Of a stretch of DNA of 12,830 bases, positions 7,525 to 12,830 are shown piece by piece; within the stretch, counting starts at the first letter, position 1, and each line of letters starts with the position of its first letter. The position numbers and the translations under genes were made by a program. The stretch is from NCBI GenBank assembly GCA_946482625.1, contig CAMLSH010000058.1, positions 1-12,830 on the forward strand, read 5' to 3'. The notes beneath the pieces are model-generated. The model saw only the letters and a list, made by a program, of their open reading frames with translations. It was not told the origin of the DNA and searched no databases. Source of the stretch: an uncultured Opitutaceae bacterium (GTDB lineage: Bacteria; Verrucomicrobiota; Verrucomicrobiae; Opitutales; Opitutaceae).

Positions 7525-8616
7525 TTACTCCGCCAGTTTGAACTCCGCCTTGAGCGGTTTCGGGTCGAGCTTGGCGCCTGGATACAAGATCAACGAACCG
7601 ACTCCGGCGGCGACCACCGGCTGCGCCTCGGCGATCGCGGGCTCGGTGGAAACGATCTCGACGTAGCCCTTCGCGCGAAGCCCGAGTTGGACGGTGACGA
7701 ACTCGGCCACTTTGTCCGCGCCTACGTCTTTTACCGCGATGATTTGCGCGCCGCGCAACGACGTCAGGATGGATCCTTCGGGCACGGTGAGTGCATTTTT
7801 GCGGACATCGAGGATGATCTCCACGTTGGCAAACATGCCGGGTTTCAGCTGCGCGGGCGGATCGGCGAGCAAGCCTTTCACTTCACTCGCGCGCGTGTTG
7901 CGGTCGATGACCGCGCTCACGAAATACACCTCGCCCTGGATACGCTCGACGGCGTCGATGGACTTGGAGCGGACGGTGAACGGCGTCCCCTGCCGGAGTT
8001 TTCCGATGAAACGCTCGGGGACTTGAAAATCGATTTTGAGTCGGGACAAGTCGTCGATCTGGGCGATGACACTGGCAGGCGTGACATAGTCGCCGGGAGA
8101 GATGGAGCGGGAGCCGACCACGCCGTCGAAGGGCGCCTTGATCTCGGTTTTGGCGAGGCGCACACGCAGCAGCGAAAGCTCGGCGGAGCTGGCGGAGTAC
8201 TCGGCGCTCACACGATCGAAGTCGGCTTGGGAAACCGTTTTGGTTTCGAGGAGGCCCTGGTTACGCGCGAGGCTCAGCTCGGCGAGTTTGAAGCGGGACT
8301 CGGTCTGGGCGAATTGAGCGCGCAGTTCGGAGTCGTCGATCTTGAGGAGTACTTGGTCCTTGGTGACGCGTTGACCTTCGTCGAAAAAAACTTCGCGCAC
8401 CTGACCGGCGATCTCGGCGCGAAGTGCGGCGGACTCATTCGCGGCCAGTGAGCCGACGACCGTGAGCGTCTCCGCCAGATCGCGGCGCTGGACAGGGGTG
8501 ACCTCCACCGGCTGTTTTTGCGCCTGGGGCGCGGCGGCGGTTTCTGTTTTGGGGGAGCAAGCCCCGCTCAGAATCAAAACGCCGAGAAAAAGAAGTGATG
8601 CGGGACGACGGATCAT
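7525..8616 (-). CDS. RND efflux periplasmic adaptor subunit (membrane fusion protein, AcrA-like lipoprotein)
   Basis: The adaptor bridges the RND permease and an outer-membrane channel. The ATG at 8614-8616 was chosen because it begins a lipoprotein signal (MIRRPASLLFLGVLILSGAC), with the lipidated Cys at residue 20. The frame also extends 26 codons upstream to a TTG, but that stretch is basic and non-signal-like. The product is 363 residues. The biotinyl-lipoyl-like halves are at about 62-96 and 157-190, the second with 'IKAPFDGVVGSRSISPGDYV'. A coiled-coil hairpin lies between them at about 97-155. The beta-barrel covers about 195-275, with 'LKPGMFANVEI' at 257-267, and a membrane-proximal domain covers about 275-345. 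It lies just ahead of the permease in the same operon. A palindrome at 8655-8671 lies 39-55 bp upstream of the start and might be an operator. No Shine-Dalgarno sequence is visible before the ATG, and no regulator gene is adjacent. Confidence 0.93.
   Translation of the reverse strand: MIRRPASLLFLGVLILSGACSPKTETAAAPQAQKQPVEVTPVQRRDLAETLTVVGSLAANESAALRAEIAGQVREVFFDEGQRVTKDQVLLKIDDSELRAQFAQTESRFKLAELSLARNQGLLETKTVSQADFDRVSAEYSASSAELSLLRVRLAKTEIKAPFDGVVGSRSISPGDYVTPASVIAQIDDLSRLKIDFQVPERFIGKLRQGTPFTVRSKSIDAVERIQGEVYFVSAVIDRNTRASEVKGLLADPPAQLKPGMFANVEIILDVRKNALTVPEGSILTSLRGAQIIAVKDVGADKVAEFVTVQLGLRAKGYVEIVSTEPAIAEAQPVVAAGVGSLILYPGAKLDPKPLKAEFKLAE
7528..7534 (-). promoter_or_regulatory. Ribosome binding site of the RND permease gene
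   Basis: On the minus strand GGCGGAG ends 8 nt before the permease ATG (7517-7519). It lies inside the last codons of the adaptor gene and directly abuts its TAA stop, so translation of the two subunits is probably coupled. It is the only strong Shine-Dalgarno sequence before a start in this window. Confidence 0.7.
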
Positions 8617-8654
8617 GCGGATTCGATGGGGCAAGACGCAGAGACTGGGAGAGA

Positions 8655-8671
8655 GTTGCAAGCGATGCAAC
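8655..8671. promoter_or_regulatory. Palindrome upstream of the efflux operon, possible operator
   Basis: GTTGCA (8655-8660), spacer AGCGA, TGCAAC (8666-8671) form a perfect 6-bp dyad with a 5-bp spacer, 38 bp upstream of the adaptor ATG. Efflux operons are commonly repressed by TetR- or MarR-type dimers that bind such dyads close to the promoter, but no regulator gene lies beside it here. It could equally be a small hairpin in the leader. No convincing -35/-10 pair was found around it. Confidence 0.3.
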
Positions 8672-8738
8672 GGGCGGCGGCGGAATTTCCGCAATCGTCA
8701 TCCGCCCCAGCGCAGTTTCCCCATCGGTTTTTTTAATA

Positions 8739-8772
8739 CCGCAGCCGCGATAGCCCGGCTGGTTGGCTGCGG
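8739..8772. repeat. 8-bp inverted repeat next to an A/T tract in the gcvH-efflux spacer
   Basis: CCGCAGCC (8739-8746) and GGCTGCGG (8765-8772) are perfect complements around an 18-base loop. A run of seven Ts (8728-8734) followed by AATA lies directly to its left; it is the most AT-rich patch of the spacer. On the plus strand the Ts precede the stem, and on the minus strand they read as As, so it does not have terminator polarity. The remaining spacer (8617-8886, 270 bp) shows no gene. Confidence 0.4.
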
Positions 8773-8850
8773 GCTTTGCGCGCGACGCCGGCAGTGCCGC
8801 CGTTTGAGCCCTCGAAATCTGAAATCGTCCGCGCGCGCTTCGTGAGATCA

Positions 8851-8879
8851 GCGCGTGTCTACCCCGACAACTAACGCGC
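8851..8879 (-). terminator. Bulged hairpin just after gcvH stop, possible 3' end structure
   Basis: GCGCG (8851-8855) pairs with CGCGC (8875-8879), and TGTC (8856-8859) pairs with GACA (8866-8869), leaving a five-base bulge (8870-8874) on one side. It begins 7 nt after the gcvH stop codon. There is no T-tract after it on the minus strand, so function as an intrinsic terminator is uncertain. Confidence 0.25.
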
Positions 8880-8886
8880 CGAGCGA

Positions 8887-9270
8887 TCAACCGAGCAGCG
8901 CGCTGTATGCTGTCGCATCGAGCAGCGAAGCGGCAGCGGAGGGATCGGCGAGCTTGAGCTTGAGCATCCAACCGCCGTCGTACGGGACTTGATTGACGGT
9001 CTCCGGAGCGGAATCGAGCGCAGCGTTCACCGCGATGACCGTCCCGGCGGCGGGAGAGTAGAGATCGGAGGCGGCTTTAACCGATTCGACAACGCCGAAG
9101 GTTTCGCCCGCTTTCAGTGTGGCCCCTACTTTGGGCAACTGCACGAAGGTGATGTCGCCGAGGCTGCTTTGAGCGTAGTCGGTGATGCCGACAGTCGCGG
9201 TGCCGTCGCTCTCAAGCTTCAGCCATTCGTGGGATTTCGCGTATTTCAGGTCGGCGGGGACGGTGCTCAT
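8887..9270 (-). CDS. gcvH: Glycine cleavage system H protein
   Basis: GcvH is the lipoyl carrier that shuttles the aminomethyl group between the P, T and L proteins of the cytoplasmic glycine cleavage system. It has 127 residues, the usual length. The lipoylated lysine is Lys65 in '[15 protein letters not shown]', the classic H-protein site. Other family marks are '[27 protein letters not shown]' (14-40) and '[14 protein letters not shown]' (93-106). The ATG at 9268-9270 overlaps the gcvT stop as ATGA, and no Shine-Dalgarno sequence is present, so translation likely depends on coupling to gcvT. gcvP does not follow; the next gene on this strand is the efflux adaptor 270 bp away. Confidence 0.97.
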   Translation of the reverse strand: MSTVPADLKYAKSHEWLKLESDGTATVGITDYAQSSLGDITFVQLPKVGATLKAGETFGVVESVKAASDLYSPAAGTVIAVNAALDSAPETVNQVPYDGGWMLKLKLADPSAAASLLDATAYSALLG

Positions 9271-10373
9271 GTGGAGGATTTCTTAAGTTCGATGAAGGCC
9301 GGTTTGACGAGCTTCAAGCCGAGTTTTGTTCCGCGGATATCGACCGACAGCGCCAAGGCGGCGGCGGCAGTGTCGACCAAGGCGGAACCAATGGCCTCAT
9401 TAAGGATCGGCGAAAGCGTGCCGGAGACGACGGTGCCGACTTTGCGACCGTCGTCGGCAAGGACGTCGGCACCTGCGCGAACGATGCGGCGGTCGCCGGT
9501 TTTGAAGAAAACGATTTTGCGGGCGGAGCCGTTTTTCGACTCCTGCTCCAGTGCGGCGCGACCGATGAAATCGGCGCCTTTGTTGAGCTTCACCGTCCAG
9601 CCAAGACCGGCGGCGAGCGGCGAGGTCTCGGCCGTGATTTCGTGCCCATAGAGCGGATACCCGGCTTCGAGGCGAAGACTGTCGCGGGCGCCGAGTCCGG
9701 CGAGTTCGAGTCCGTGAGGCGCGCCGGCGGCGAGGAGCGCCTCGGCGAGCGCGGGGGCATCAGCGGCGGCGTGGTAGAGTTCAAAACCGTCTTCTCCCGT
9801 GTACCCGGTGCGGCTGATCATGCAGTGGACGCCGGCCACCGTGCCCTCGCCGAAATGGTAATACTTGATCAGATCGAGCTTCGCGCCGGTGACGGATTGA
9901 ACGATCGCGGCGGCTTTCGGGCCCTGAATCGCGAGAAGCGCGTAGTCGTCGCAACGGTCCGTGATCGTGACGGAGAACGCCGAGGCTTTTTCGCGAATCC
10001 ACGCGAGGTCCTTGTCGATGTTACCGGCGTTGATGCAGAGGAAATAGTCTTCGGGGCTGCGCATGTAGACGAGCAGGTCGTCCACCACCCCGCCGTTTTC
10101 GTAGCACATCGACGTGTAGAGAACGCGGCCCGGGTAGAGCTTGGTGACGTCGTTGGTGACGAGATGCTGGAGGAATTTCGCCGCCTCCGCGCCCTTTACA
10201 TCGACCTCGCCCATGTGGCTCACGTCGAAGAGCCCGGCGGTGCGACGCACGGCCTTATGCTCCTCGAGGATGCTCTTGTATTGCACGGGCATCTCCCACC
10301 CCGCGAAGTCCACAATGCGGCCGCCATGGGCGACGTGAAAGGCGTGCAACGGTGTCCGTTTGAGGAGACTCAT
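9267..10373 (-). CDS. gcvT: Glycine cleavage system T protein (aminomethyltransferase)
   Basis: GcvT uses tetrahydrofolate to release ammonia from the aminomethyl group on lipoyl-GcvH, forming 5,10-methylene-THF. The ATG at 10371-10373 gives 368 residues starting [18 protein letters not shown], the normal family start. The frame stays open 48 codons further upstream, but those residues are low-complexity and not family-like. Motifs seen are '[11 protein letters not shown]' (22-32), 'LFDVSHMGE' (48-56), the catalytic-region Asp pair 98-99 in '[11 protein letters not shown]', 'AIQGPKA' (148-154) and '[13 protein letters not shown]' (188-200). A C-terminal barrel follows, with '[15 protein letters not shown]' (315-329). 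It overlaps gcvH by 4 nt. A five-base inverted repeat (10374-10378 and 10384-10388) sits directly before the ATG and could affect ribosome access. No glycine riboswitch is recognisable upstream. Confidence 0.97.
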   Translation of the reverse strand: MSLLKRTPLHAFHVAHGGRIVDFAGWEMPVQYKSILEEHKAVRRTAGLFDVSHMGEVDVKGAEAAKFLQHLVTNDVTKLYPGRVLYTSMCYENGGVVDDLLVYMRSPEDYFLCINAGNIDKDLAWIREKASAFSVTITDRCDDYALLAIQGPKAAAIVQSVTGAKLDLIKYYHFGEGTVAGVHCMISRTGYTGEDGFELYHAAADAPALAEALLAAGAPHGLELAGLGARDSLRLEAGYPLYGHEITAETSPLAAGLGWTVKLNKGADFIGRAALEQESKNGSARKIVFFKTGDRRIVRAGADVLADDGRKVGTVVSGTLSPILNEAIGSALVDTAAAALALSVDIRGTKLGLKLVKPAFIELKKSST

Positions 10374-10525
10374 GCGCCCACTAGGCGCCTCGCGTTGGAA
10401 CGGGGCAAGGACGTTTTGGCGGGAGAATGCGCAGGCCGGTCGCGGAGCGGCGTTTCGCTCAGACGACGGAGGTGCGGCGGGAAATTTTGAGTCGTAAACC
10501 GCCCGCGCGCCGTACACTGCGGACC
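10374..10525. promoter_or_regulatory. Divergent spacer between gcvT and the CNNM gene
   Basis: These 152 bp must hold both gene starts' promoters. On the plus strand TACACT (10513-10518) resembles a -10 box and would place the transcription start at or beside the ATG at 10526, which would make the CNNM mRNA leaderless. The nearest -35-like hexamer, TTGAGT (10487-10492), is 20 bp away, longer than usual. On the minus strand I see no convincing promoter. No conserved riboswitch motifs were seen. Confidence 0.3.
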
Positions 10526-11563
10526 ATGGCCTGGCTTATCTTCGCGATCGTTTTCACCCTCGGCGTCTCCTTCGTCTGTTCGTTGATGGAGGCGCTGATT
10601 CTGAGCACGACGGTCGCCGAGATCGAAGCGCTCAAAAAGGAGCGTCCACGTCGTGGCGTGGTGTTGGAAAAACTCAAACTCAGCCTCGACGAAACCATTT
10701 CGACGATCCTCACGCTCAATACCATCGCGAACACGCTCGGCTCGGTGATCATCGGCGGCCTCGCGACGCGCCTCTTTGGCGAGGCCATCCTTGGAATCAT
10801 CTCCGGCGTGCTGACACTCGCGATCCTGGTGTTTTCCGAGGTGCTCCCCAAAAACATCGCGGTCGCTCATCGGCGCGGGTTGCAGCCCTACGTGGTTTAC
10901 CCGCTCGCGTTCATGGCGAAGACGCTCCGTCCCGTCACGTACGTGTGCAACGTGCTCGTTCGGCTCGTGGTCAAACCGCCGGCGGCGACGGAAAAATCCG
11001 ACGAAGAAATCATCCTGCTCGCGGAACGCGGCGCCCAGCAAGGTACGCTCACGCGCAGCGAATCGAACATCATCACCAACGCCCTCGCACTCGATAACGT
11101 GCGCGTCAGCGAGATCATGACGCCGCGCACGGTGGTCACCGCGCTGAAACGAAACGCGACGGTCGGCGAAGTTTTTCGGGAGTATCCGAATATCCCTTTC
11201 GCGCGAATGCCCGTGTATGGGAAGAGCATCGACGACGTGGTCGGCCTTGTTCGCCGCCGCGATCTCCTGAAAACCAAGGCGAACGATCAGGACCTCGATC
11301 TGGTCGAGAAGCTGATGCAGGAAGTACACTTCATCCCCGAAACCGTGACGGTGGCCAACGCTTTGCAGGTCTTCCTCAAAACGCACCAGCAGATGCTCGT
11401 GGTCGTCGACGAATTCGGCGCCACCGCCGGCGTCGTCTCGATGGAGGACGTGATGGAACAGCTGCTTGGCCGCGAGATTTTCGAGAAGGACGACGTCGCG
11501 GTGGACATGCGCGAACTCGCCCGGGCACAGCAGCAAAAGCAGAACAAACCCGCGCGGCGCTGA
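10526..11563 (+). CDS. CNNM/CorC-family membrane protein with CBS pair (short form)
   Basis: This is an integral membrane protein of the CNNM (DUF21) family, linked in studied members to Mg2+/divalent-cation export. The ATG at 10526 was chosen because TM1 (AWLIFAIVFTLGVSFVCSL) begins at once; the open frame reaches back to 10427 through an arginine-rich, unlikely segment. The product is 345 residues. The DUF21 domain covers about 1-150, with conserved 'SLMEALILS' (19-27), 'LNTIANTLGS' (64-73) and 'FSEVLPKN' (103-110), which form the family's ion-site region. CBS1 is at about 195-250, starting 'VSEIMTPRTVV'. CBS2 is at about 262-315, with 'VVVDEFGATAGVVSMEDVMEQLLG'. The protein ends about 30 residues after CBS2 in a basic, Gln-rich tail, so the CorC_HlyC domain found at the C terminus of many ~430-residue relatives is absent. 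Which ion it moves is not shown by sequence. It is divergent from gcvT and 117 bp ahead of ispH on the same strand. Confidence 0.9.
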   Translation: MAWLIFAIVFTLGVSFVCSLMEALILSTTVAEIEALKKERPRRGVVLEKLKLSLDETISTILTLNTIANTLGSVIIGGLATRLFGEAILGIISGVLTLAILVFSEVLPKNIAVAHRRGLQPYVVYPLAFMAKTLRPVTYVCNVLVRLVVKPPAATEKSDEEIILLAERGAQQGTLTRSESNIITNALALDNVRVSEIMTPRTVVTALKRNATVGEVFREYPNIPFARMPVYGKSIDDVVGLVRRRDLLKTKANDQDLDLVEKLMQEVHFIPETVTVANALQVFLKTHQQMLVVVDEFGATAGVVSMEDVMEQLLGREIFEKDDVAVDMRELARAQQQKQNKPARR

Positions 11564-11680
11564 AGTCGCGCGCGGTCGGTCCCGGCCGTAGCGCGTTCGC
11601 TTCACCCGCCGCCGCCGTGCGCCTCCGCCGATTGCCATCCACTTGACCCGTTCTCGCGCACCGATTCGCTGAATCTCTCC

Positions 11681-12830
11681 ATGGTTTCCGCTCTTCCCAC
11701 CGCCGTCGCCGGACATGTCACGCTGCTGGCGTTCAATCCCAACAATCAGCTCGCCGTGCGGCGCTCGGACGCGGGTTACGACCTAGCGTTCACGGCCGAA
11801 TCCATGGAGTCCGCCGAAGCGGCGATGACACGGGTTTTTCCGGTTCACACGCCGCCCGCGGAGTACTTCATGGCCGAAGCCGGCGAGAAGAAGCTCCGTG
11901 TGTTTTTTGTGCAGACGCCGGCAATGCCGACGATCGGCGAGGCCGGGCTGGAGTTTCACGCCATCGCCGAATTGGAGGAGAAAAGCGGCGCGATAAGCCC
12001 GGCGCTTAAGACCGTCCTTGGAAAACTCGATCCGTACTTGATCGAAGTGCCTTACCTGCACCTCGGGGAAAACGATTTCATCTATAAATTCCGCACGGAG
12101 AAGTCGCGAAACCGTGGCATCTACCAGTTGGATTCGACCGCGAGTGCGTTGTACCAGTCGCGGTTGTGCGCGGCCATCAAGGCGCTCGCCCGCACCCATG
12201 AGCGTACCGCGACCGCACCCGTGGCGCTCGATTTCGGCGCGGTGCAGTATTTCCTGCCGAGCCACTTCGGGTTTTGTCTCGGGGTGAAAAATGCCATCGA
12301 GCGCGCTTACGAGACCCTCGCGGAGAATCCCGGACGTCGCGTGTTCATGCTCAGCGAGTTGATCCACAATCCCTTTGTGAACGAGGATCTGCTGCGTCGC
12401 GGACTGCGTTATCTCCAGACCGACAAAGGCCGCCCTTATCTCCCGAGCGGCGAAGCGGCCACCGGCGCTGCCGGCGAAACCACGCTCTGGGATACGCTGA
12501 CCTCCGGGGACATCGTGATCATCCCGGCGTTCGGCGCGACCGATGACGATAAGCGCCGGCTCGTGCGAAAAGGCGTGCCGGTTTACCAGTACGACGCGAC
12601 CTGCATGCTCGTGGAAAAAGTGTGGAAGGCTGCGCGCGCACTCGGCCAAGAAGGTTTCACCGTGGTGATTCACGGCAAATATGAGCACGAGGAAACGAAA
12701 GCCACGTTCTCCAATGCCCGCCGGCACGCGCATGCGGTCATCGTGCGCAATATGGAAGAAACCCGCCGCCTCGGTGAAATCATCGCGAGTCGCGATCCGG
12801 CGGAGCGCGCGAAGTTCTACACGGAATTCG
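11681..12830 (+). CDS. ispH: 4-hydroxy-3-methylbut-2-enyl diphosphate reductase (IspH/LytB) with N-terminal extension (3' partial)
   Basis: IspH performs the last step of the MEP isoprenoid pathway, reducing HMBPP to IPP and DMAPP with a [4Fe-4S] cluster in the cytoplasm. The frame runs open from ATG 11681 to the window edge (383 complete codons). Cluster ligands seen are Cys199 in 'HFGFCLGV' and Cys308 in 'YDATCMLVEKVW'; the third lies beyond the edge. Substrate-site residues include His229 in 'ELIHNPFVN' and His331/Glu337 in 'IHGKYEHEET'. The 'IHGKY.HEET.AT' and 'HNP.VN' wording and the 109-residue Cys-Cys gap fit the plant/cyanobacterial branch rather than the E. coli type. Residues about 135-195 resemble in layout the N-terminal arm of that branch. 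Residues 1-125 are extra (see findings). Later starts are possible in principle (ATG 11804; GTG 12221 just before the core), but none has a Shine-Dalgarno sequence and the upstream part reads like coding sequence. TTGACC at 11643-11648 is a possible -35 box without a matching -10. Confidence 0.92.
   Translation, partial: MVSALPTAVAGHVTLLAFNPNNQLAVRRSDAGYDLAFTAESMESAEAAMTRVFPVHTPPAEYFMAEAGEKKLRVFFVQTPAMPTIGEAGLEFHAIAELEEKSGAISPALKTVLGKLDPYLIEVPYLHLGENDFIYKFRTEKSRNRGIYQLDSTASALYQSRLCAAIKALARTHERTATAPVALDFGAVQYFLPSHFGFCLGVKNAIERAYETLAENPGRRVFMLSELIHNPFVNEDLLRRGLRYLQTDKGRPYLPSGEAATGAAGETTLWDTLTSGDIVIIPAFGATDDDKRRLVRKGVPVYQYDATCMLVEKVWKAARALGQEGFTVVIHGKYEHEETKATFSNARRHAHAVIVRNMEETRRLGEIIASRDPAERAKFYTEF

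Noticed and set aside
8728..8772. An intrinsic terminator made from the 8-bp inverted repeat and the T7 run
   Set aside because: On the plus strand the Ts come before the stem and on the minus strand they read as As, so the polarity is wrong in both directions.
10374..10525. A glycine riboswitch ahead of gcvT
   Set aside because: The spacer is short and shows none of the conserved glycine-aptamer segments I could recognise; a covariance-model search would settle it.
10370..11716. A 448-codon minus-strand frame opposite the CNNM gene
   Set aside because: The CNNM frame shows DUF21 and CBS motifs over its whole length; the opposite frame is only a GC-driven shadow.
11783..12733. A 316-codon minus-strand frame opposite ispH
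   Set aside because: The plus-strand frame contains the IspH cluster Cys and substrate-site motifs, so the opposite frame is a shadow.
1..12830. CRISPR array, tRNA, rRNA, transposase, phage or toxin-antitoxin genes
   Set aside because: No regularly spaced direct repeats, tRNA-like cloverleaf, rRNA segment or mobile-element protein motif was seen in any gene or spacer.

Overview
This is a GC-rich bacterial window with six protein-coding loci in near-contiguous packing, all of recognisable families. A plant/cyanobacterial-type IspH, gcvT-gcvH without gcvP, an AcrAB-like pump with no adjacent TolC gene, and an intergenic repeat encoding the spurious peptide 'NRKDAK' together suggest a Gram-negative, high-GC Verrucomicrobiota (Opitutales-like) genome. 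That assignment is an inference from gene style only; nothing here is a phylogenetic marker.

Layout, left to right. (1) Positions 1-1776, plus strand: the C-terminal part of a FdhF/YdeP-type molybdopterin oxidoreductase, cut by the window edge. (2) 1777-1911: a short spacer between convergent genes, almost filled by an element bounded by perfect 19-bp inverted repeats. (3) 1912-4176, minus: a secreted GH3 beta-glucosidase of BglX type. (4) 4177-4387: a spacer with two perfect GC-rich hairpins. (5) 4388-8616, minus: a two-gene efflux operon (lipoprotein membrane-fusion adaptor followed by an RND permease, 5 nt apart). (6) 8617-8886: a non-coding spacer with several inverted repeats. (7) 8887-10373, minus: gcvT-gcvH, overlapping by ATGA. 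(8) 10374-10525: a 152-bp divergent spacer. (9) 10526-11563, plus: a short CNNM/CorC-like membrane protein with a CBS pair. (10) 11681 to the right edge, plus: an IspH (LytB) with an unusual N-terminal extension, cut by the window edge.

The genes do not form one pathway. gcvT and gcvH supply two of the glycine-cleavage components. The adaptor and permease form the inner-membrane and periplasmic parts of a tripartite pump that must borrow an outer-membrane channel from elsewhere. BglX-type GH3 works on oligosaccharides in the periplasm. IspH ends the MEP isoprenoid pathway.

I found no convincing new defence, mobile or biosynthetic system. The most interesting signals are the roughly 125-residue extra N-terminal domain on IspH, which looks to me like a degenerate Nudix-type fold, and the inverted-repeat element at 1790-1905. 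A further point is that most of the visible starts lack a Shine-Dalgarno sequence.
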